This document shows positions 14,881 through 17,401 of a DNA stretch of 17,401 bases, one piece after another; within the stretch, counting starts at the first letter, position 1; the number at the start of each line of letters is the position of its first letter. Made by a program: the position numbers and the translations under genes. The notes below the pieces were generated by a model. That model did not search any database and had not been told where the DNA came from. It saw nothing but the letters and a program-made list of their open reading frames with translations. Origin of the DNA: CAZONU01 sp965370045 (GTDB taxonomy: Bacteria > Planctomycetota > SZUA-567 > JAKLDR01); contig CBDUSI010000095.1 in assembly GCA_965370045.1 (NCBI GenBank), forward strand, positions 1-17,401. Reading direction: 5' to 3'.

Positions 14881-16599
14881 ATGAGCATAAACGTCGGTCA
14901 GCTATTCGTCCGGCACGACAACCTCAATCTCATCCTCAGAGTCGCCGCCGAGTACGTCCGCGTCTGGCAGCAGGGGATATTCTCGCGCCTCAGCAACCTC
15001 GAGAAGCAGGAGCAGGGCGCCGAGAACTTCCTCACGCGGCGCTCCCGGCGCGTCAACATCCTGCCCCCCAAGGACGGCTGGGCCATGATCATCGAACAGG
15101 TCCGGTTCCTGGCCGACGGGGACATGGCCAGGCACCTCTCCGAGGGACTGGACTGCCGGGTGATCTGGGCCGAGGTCCAGGGCGGGGCGCTGGGCTGGGC
15201 CTGCTTCGAGTTCGACAAGGGCCAGCTGGTGAAGGGCAAGCTGGAGCCCCGCTCCGGGCGCGAGGAGCGCCTGGTGGCCGCGGCCAACGAGGCCAAGGCC
15301 ATCAACCTCTCCGAGGCCCAGGACCCGGAGATGCCCGTCTACCCCACCGACCCGGAGAGGGCCGCCTGGGACCACCTCTGCGGCCTGGGGCTGCCCCGCG
15401 AGTACATCTTCGTCTATCCCGGCGACGTGGTCCGCCTGAACAGCGGCGGAGAGATGGAAGCCGGCTTCCTGACCCTCAGGGACTCTCACTACGGCGGCCG
15501 CCTGATCGCCACGGTGGGCCCGGCCAAGTTCCTGCCCCGCCCCGCGGGGCTGCCCTATCGGCCGGACCTGGTGGCCCGCGAGGGCGGCGAGCCCACCACG
15601 GTGCACGAGGTCCGTCTGCTCCACGGCCGGCCCAGCAGCCGGGCATTGGACAGCGCCTTCGCCGCGGAGCTGGCCTGGCGCCGCCGGGCCTTCTCGGTAA
15701 TGAGCGCCACCCTGACCGGCAAGGTCCCTCAGGTAATCTTCCGCTACAAGGACCCCGCCGACCCCGACCGCGACATCGACGCGGCCATGGAGAAGCGCCG
15801 CGAGGCCTGCAGCTCGCCGCTCATCGGCCTGACCTCCGGATCGGGAATCCTGGCCCGCAAGGCCTTCGCCGCCAGGGCCGCCGAGGCCCTCAACGCCGCC
15901 GAATCGGGGCTGGAGGCCGCCCCCGACGATGCCGGCAACCTGACCGCCAAGGTCGACGGCGAAAGCGTGGTCCTGGACCTCGCCGCGGCGTACCGCCGCT
16001 ACCTGTCCGAGCCCCCGGCGCTGGAGGCCGCCGCCTCGGAAGCCCTGGAGGGCTTTCGGATCCGCGCCGAGCTCGCGAAGAAGCTGACCCCGTCGGATGG
16101 CGAGGAGCTGATCCTGGTCGTCCGCCAGGCGGACGCGCTGCCCGCCGACGCGGTGAGCACCCCCATCGCGGAGGATCTTGCCGCCGTGCTGGCCGTCGAG
16201 CGCGATGACCGACTGGTGGAGGTGCCGGACAAAGCCCTGACCGCCCTGAAGCTGGACAAGGACGCCGCGCTGGAGAAGGCCAGAACCCGACTGGCCGCCC
16301 TGGCAGCCGACGCCGCCCCGACGCCCGGACTGGGCTCCTTCGGCCGACTGGAGAAGGGAGCCCCCCTGCCGGCCGCGTCGCTGCTGGCCTGGCCGGGACT
16401 GGCCGGCTGGCTCTCCGACCTCTTCGAGGGCGAGACCGTGGCCGCCGCTCCGGCCGCCAACGTGCTCCTCTACGCCCCGGCCTCCGCCGCCAACGACCCC
16501 GAGTTCCGCGCGGCCATTGCCGGGGAATTCGATTCCGCCGCCGAGCCGGTTTCCAATCGGGTCTTCAAGCTCACCGAGTCTGGACCGGTGCCCGCATAA
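14881..16599 (+). CDS. Two-part protein, C-terminal half DUF1444/YtpQ-like
   Basis: This 572-residue protein has no signal peptide or membrane helix. Residues 1-300 form a region I do not recognise, with a conserved-looking core around DGWAMIIEQVRF (65-76) and WACFEFDKGQL (106-116). Residues about 300-565 resemble DUF1444 (YtpQ family): LILVVRQADAL (410-420), PIAEDLAAVLAVERDDRLVEV (428-448), KALEKAR-type helices near 451-475, SLLAWPGLAGWL (500-511) and the late VLLYAPAS (528-535). The ATG at 14881 has only a weak ribosome site (GGGATGG). It is much longer than a free-standing YtpQ protein, so it may be a fusion. Function is unknown. Confidence 0.75.
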   Translation: MSINVGQLFVRHDNLNLILRVAAEYVRVWQQGIFSRLSNLEKQEQGAENFLTRRSRRVNILPPKDGWAMIIEQVRFLADGDMARHLSEGLDCRVIWAEVQGGALGWACFEFDKGQLVKGKLEPRSGREERLVAAANEAKAINLSEAQDPEMPVYPTDPERAAWDHLCGLGLPREYIFVYPGDVVRLNSGGEMEAGFLTLRDSHYGGRLIATVGPAKFLPRPAGLPYRPDLVAREGGEPTTVHEVRLLHGRPSSRALDSAFAAELAWRRRAFSVMSATLTGKVPQVIFRYKDPADPDRDIDAAMEKRREACSSPLIGLTSGSGILARKAFAARAAEALNAAESGLEAAPDDAGNLTAKVDGESVVLDLAAAYRRYLSEPPALEAAASEALEGFRIRAELAKKLTPSDGEELILVVRQADALPADAVSTPIAEDLAAVLAVERDDRLVEVPDKALTALKLDKDAALEKARTRLAALAADAAPTPGLGSFGRLEKGAPLPAASLLAWPGLAGWLSDLFEGETVAAAPAANVLLYAPASAANDPEFRAAIAGEFDSAAEPVSNRVFKLTESGPVPA

Positions 16600-16654
16600 A
16601 CAAGAAGCTGCACCGCACGTCACTCTACAACCGGCAGCTGAGCCGCAGAACAAC

Positions 16655-16683
16655 TTGCGGTCCGCCCCGCGCGGGGCTAAGCT
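16655..16683 (+). promoter_or_regulatory. Promoter for rubrerythrin
   Basis: TTGCGG (16655-16660) and TAAGCT (16678-16683) are 17 bases apart. The -10 box is identical to that of the DUF1444-like gene. The predicted leader to the ATG at 16773 is about 83 bases. Confidence 0.55.
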
Positions 16684-16727
16684 GAACTCCCCGGCCGGCG
16701 GGAATAGGAGCCGCCGGTGAGGGGTTC
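16684..16727 (+). promoter_or_regulatory. Two-tier hairpin in the rubrerythrin leader
   Basis: An inner perfect stem CCGGCGG (16695-16701) / CCGCCGG (16711-16717) with a 9-base purine-rich loop is enclosed by an outer stem GAAC-CCCC (16684-16692, one bulged T) / GGGGTTC (16721-16727). It sits directly after the -10 box, at the predicted 5' end of the rubrerythrin mRNA. It could stabilise the transcript or be a regulatory structure. Confidence 0.45.
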
Positions 16728-16772
16728 AGTGGCAATTGAACGGGGACATCGAAAGAAAGGAGCCGAGCGCAA

Positions 16773-17351
16773 ATGGCAAGTCTAAAGGGGACCAAGACCG
16801 AGCACAACCTGTTAGCCGCCTTCGCCGGCGAGAGCCAGGCCCGCAACCGCTACACCTACTTCGCCTCCGTCGCCCGCAAGGCGGGCCTCAACGGCATCTC
16901 CGCTATCCTCCTCGAAACGGCCGAGAACGAGAAGGAGCACGCCAAGGTCTATTTCAAGCACCTGGAGGGCGGCGAGGTGGAGATCACCGCCACCTATCCC
17001 GCGGGGGTCATCGGCGACACCCTGGCCAACCTCAAGGCCGCCGCGGCCGGCGAGAAGCTGGAGTGGACCAGCCTGTATCCCGACGCCGCCAAGATCGCCA
17101 AGGAGGAAGGCTTCCCCGAGGTGGCCGCCAGCTTCGAGCAGATAGCCAAAGTGGAGAGCTGGCACGAGAAGCGCTACAACAAGCTGGTCGAGCGCATAGA
17201 GAAGAGCGAGGTCTTCAAGCGCGGCGAGCCCATCAAGTGGAAGTGCGTCAACTGCGGATACGTGTCGGAGAGCGCCGAGGCGCCCCAGCTCTGCCCGGCC
17301 TGCAAGCACCCCCAGGCCTACCAGGAGCCCTGGACCGACGCCAACTACTAG
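16773..17351 (+). CDS. rbr: Rubrerythrin
   Basis: This 192-residue non-heme iron peroxidase reduces hydrogen peroxide in the cytoplasm of anaerobes and microaerophiles. The four-helix di-iron domain (1-145) carries ligands E20, E53, H56, E94, E97, E128 and H131, nearly the numbering of the Desulfovibrio protein. A C-terminal rubredoxin-like domain holds one iron through C158/C161 and C174/C177 and passes electrons in. Length is normal. The ATG at 16773 follows AAAGGAG by about eleven bases. It is monocistronic, between its own promoter and a terminator. Confidence 0.97.
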   Translation: MASLKGTKTEHNLLAAFAGESQARNRYTYFASVARKAGLNGISAILLETAENEKEHAKVYFKHLEGGEVEITATYPAGVIGDTLANLKAAAAGEKLEWTSLYPDAAKIAKEEGFPEVAASFEQIAKVESWHEKRYNKLVERIEKSEVFKRGEPIKWKCVNCGYVSESAEAPQLCPACKHPQAYQEPWTDANY

Positions 17352-17369
17352 AGCATTTTAGCATTGAGT

Positions 17370-17390
17370 AACTCCGTAGCCGGAGTTTTG
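17370..17390 (+). terminator. Rho-independent terminator after rubrerythrin
   Basis: AACTCCG (17370-17376) pairs with CGGAGTT (17381-17387) around the tetraloop TAGC and runs into TTTTG. It begins 19 bases after the stop codon. Confidence 0.8.
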
Positions 17391-17401
17391 TAACCAGCCA
17401 A

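Noticed and set aside
14902..16653. A 583-codon minus-strand open frame opposite the DUF1444-like gene
   Set aside because: It is a low-complexity Gly/Gln/Arg-rich shadow with no ribosome site or motif. The plus frame has a promoter and domain similarity.
1..17401. CRISPR arrays, tRNA or rRNA genes, insertion sequences
   Set aside because: No regularly spaced direct repeats, tRNA-like cloverleaf, rRNA-like conserved stretch or transposase motif was seen on either strand.

Overview
This is a high-GC stretch (a 60-base block inside the aldehyde dehydrogenase gene counts 72% G+C) of a bacterial chromosome. Dense gene packing, strong Shine-Dalgarno sequences, an FHA/zinc-ribbon protein, an esterase carrying an NPCBM domain and a rubrerythrin suggest an uncultured anaerobic or microaerophilic bacterium, perhaps from the Planctomycetota/PVC side. 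That placement is an inference: no rRNA or ribosomal-protein marker lies in the window.

Layout. Positions 195-5755 are one tightly coupled minus-strand operon read from right to left: coaD (coenzyme A synthesis), a membrane-anchored esterase with a C-terminal NPCBM domain, a PGRP-fold peptidoglycan amidase, birA without its DNA-binding domain, and a multi-pass membrane protein. Three of the four junctions overlap (4, 1 and 17 bases). A 153-base divergent promoter region separates it from a plus-strand pair: an FHA/zinc-ribbon protein and an MFS transporter.

Positions about 7690-8470 hold an island of about 50% G+C on the opposite strand, with a LOG-family phosphoribohydrolase gene and a 24-codon ORF. 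The LOG stop codon lies inside a 61-base imperfect inverted repeat with the layout of an integron attC site. I read the island as a single integron gene cassette, lying alone in an ordinary chromosomal gap with no integrase in view. This is the most unusual feature of the window.

To the right, all on the plus strand, are: a lipoprotein of the endonuclease/exonuclease/phosphatase family, possibly read from a leaderless mRNA; an XRE-cupin regulator followed 14 bases later by a CoA-acylating methylmalonate-semialdehyde dehydrogenase, ending in a strong terminator; a 32-codon signal-peptide ORF directly before xylB; a cysteine-rich beta-propeller-like protein; a two-part protein whose C-terminal half resembles DUF1444/YtpQ; and rubrerythrin with a terminator at the window end.

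Functionally the right half joins sugar and aldehyde catabolism (XylB, MmsA with a local regulator) to oxidative-stress defence (rubrerythrin). The left half joins cofactor genes to envelope enzymes. Several plus-strand promoters share a -10 element of the form TAAG(A/C)(T/C), which looks like a house style of this genome.
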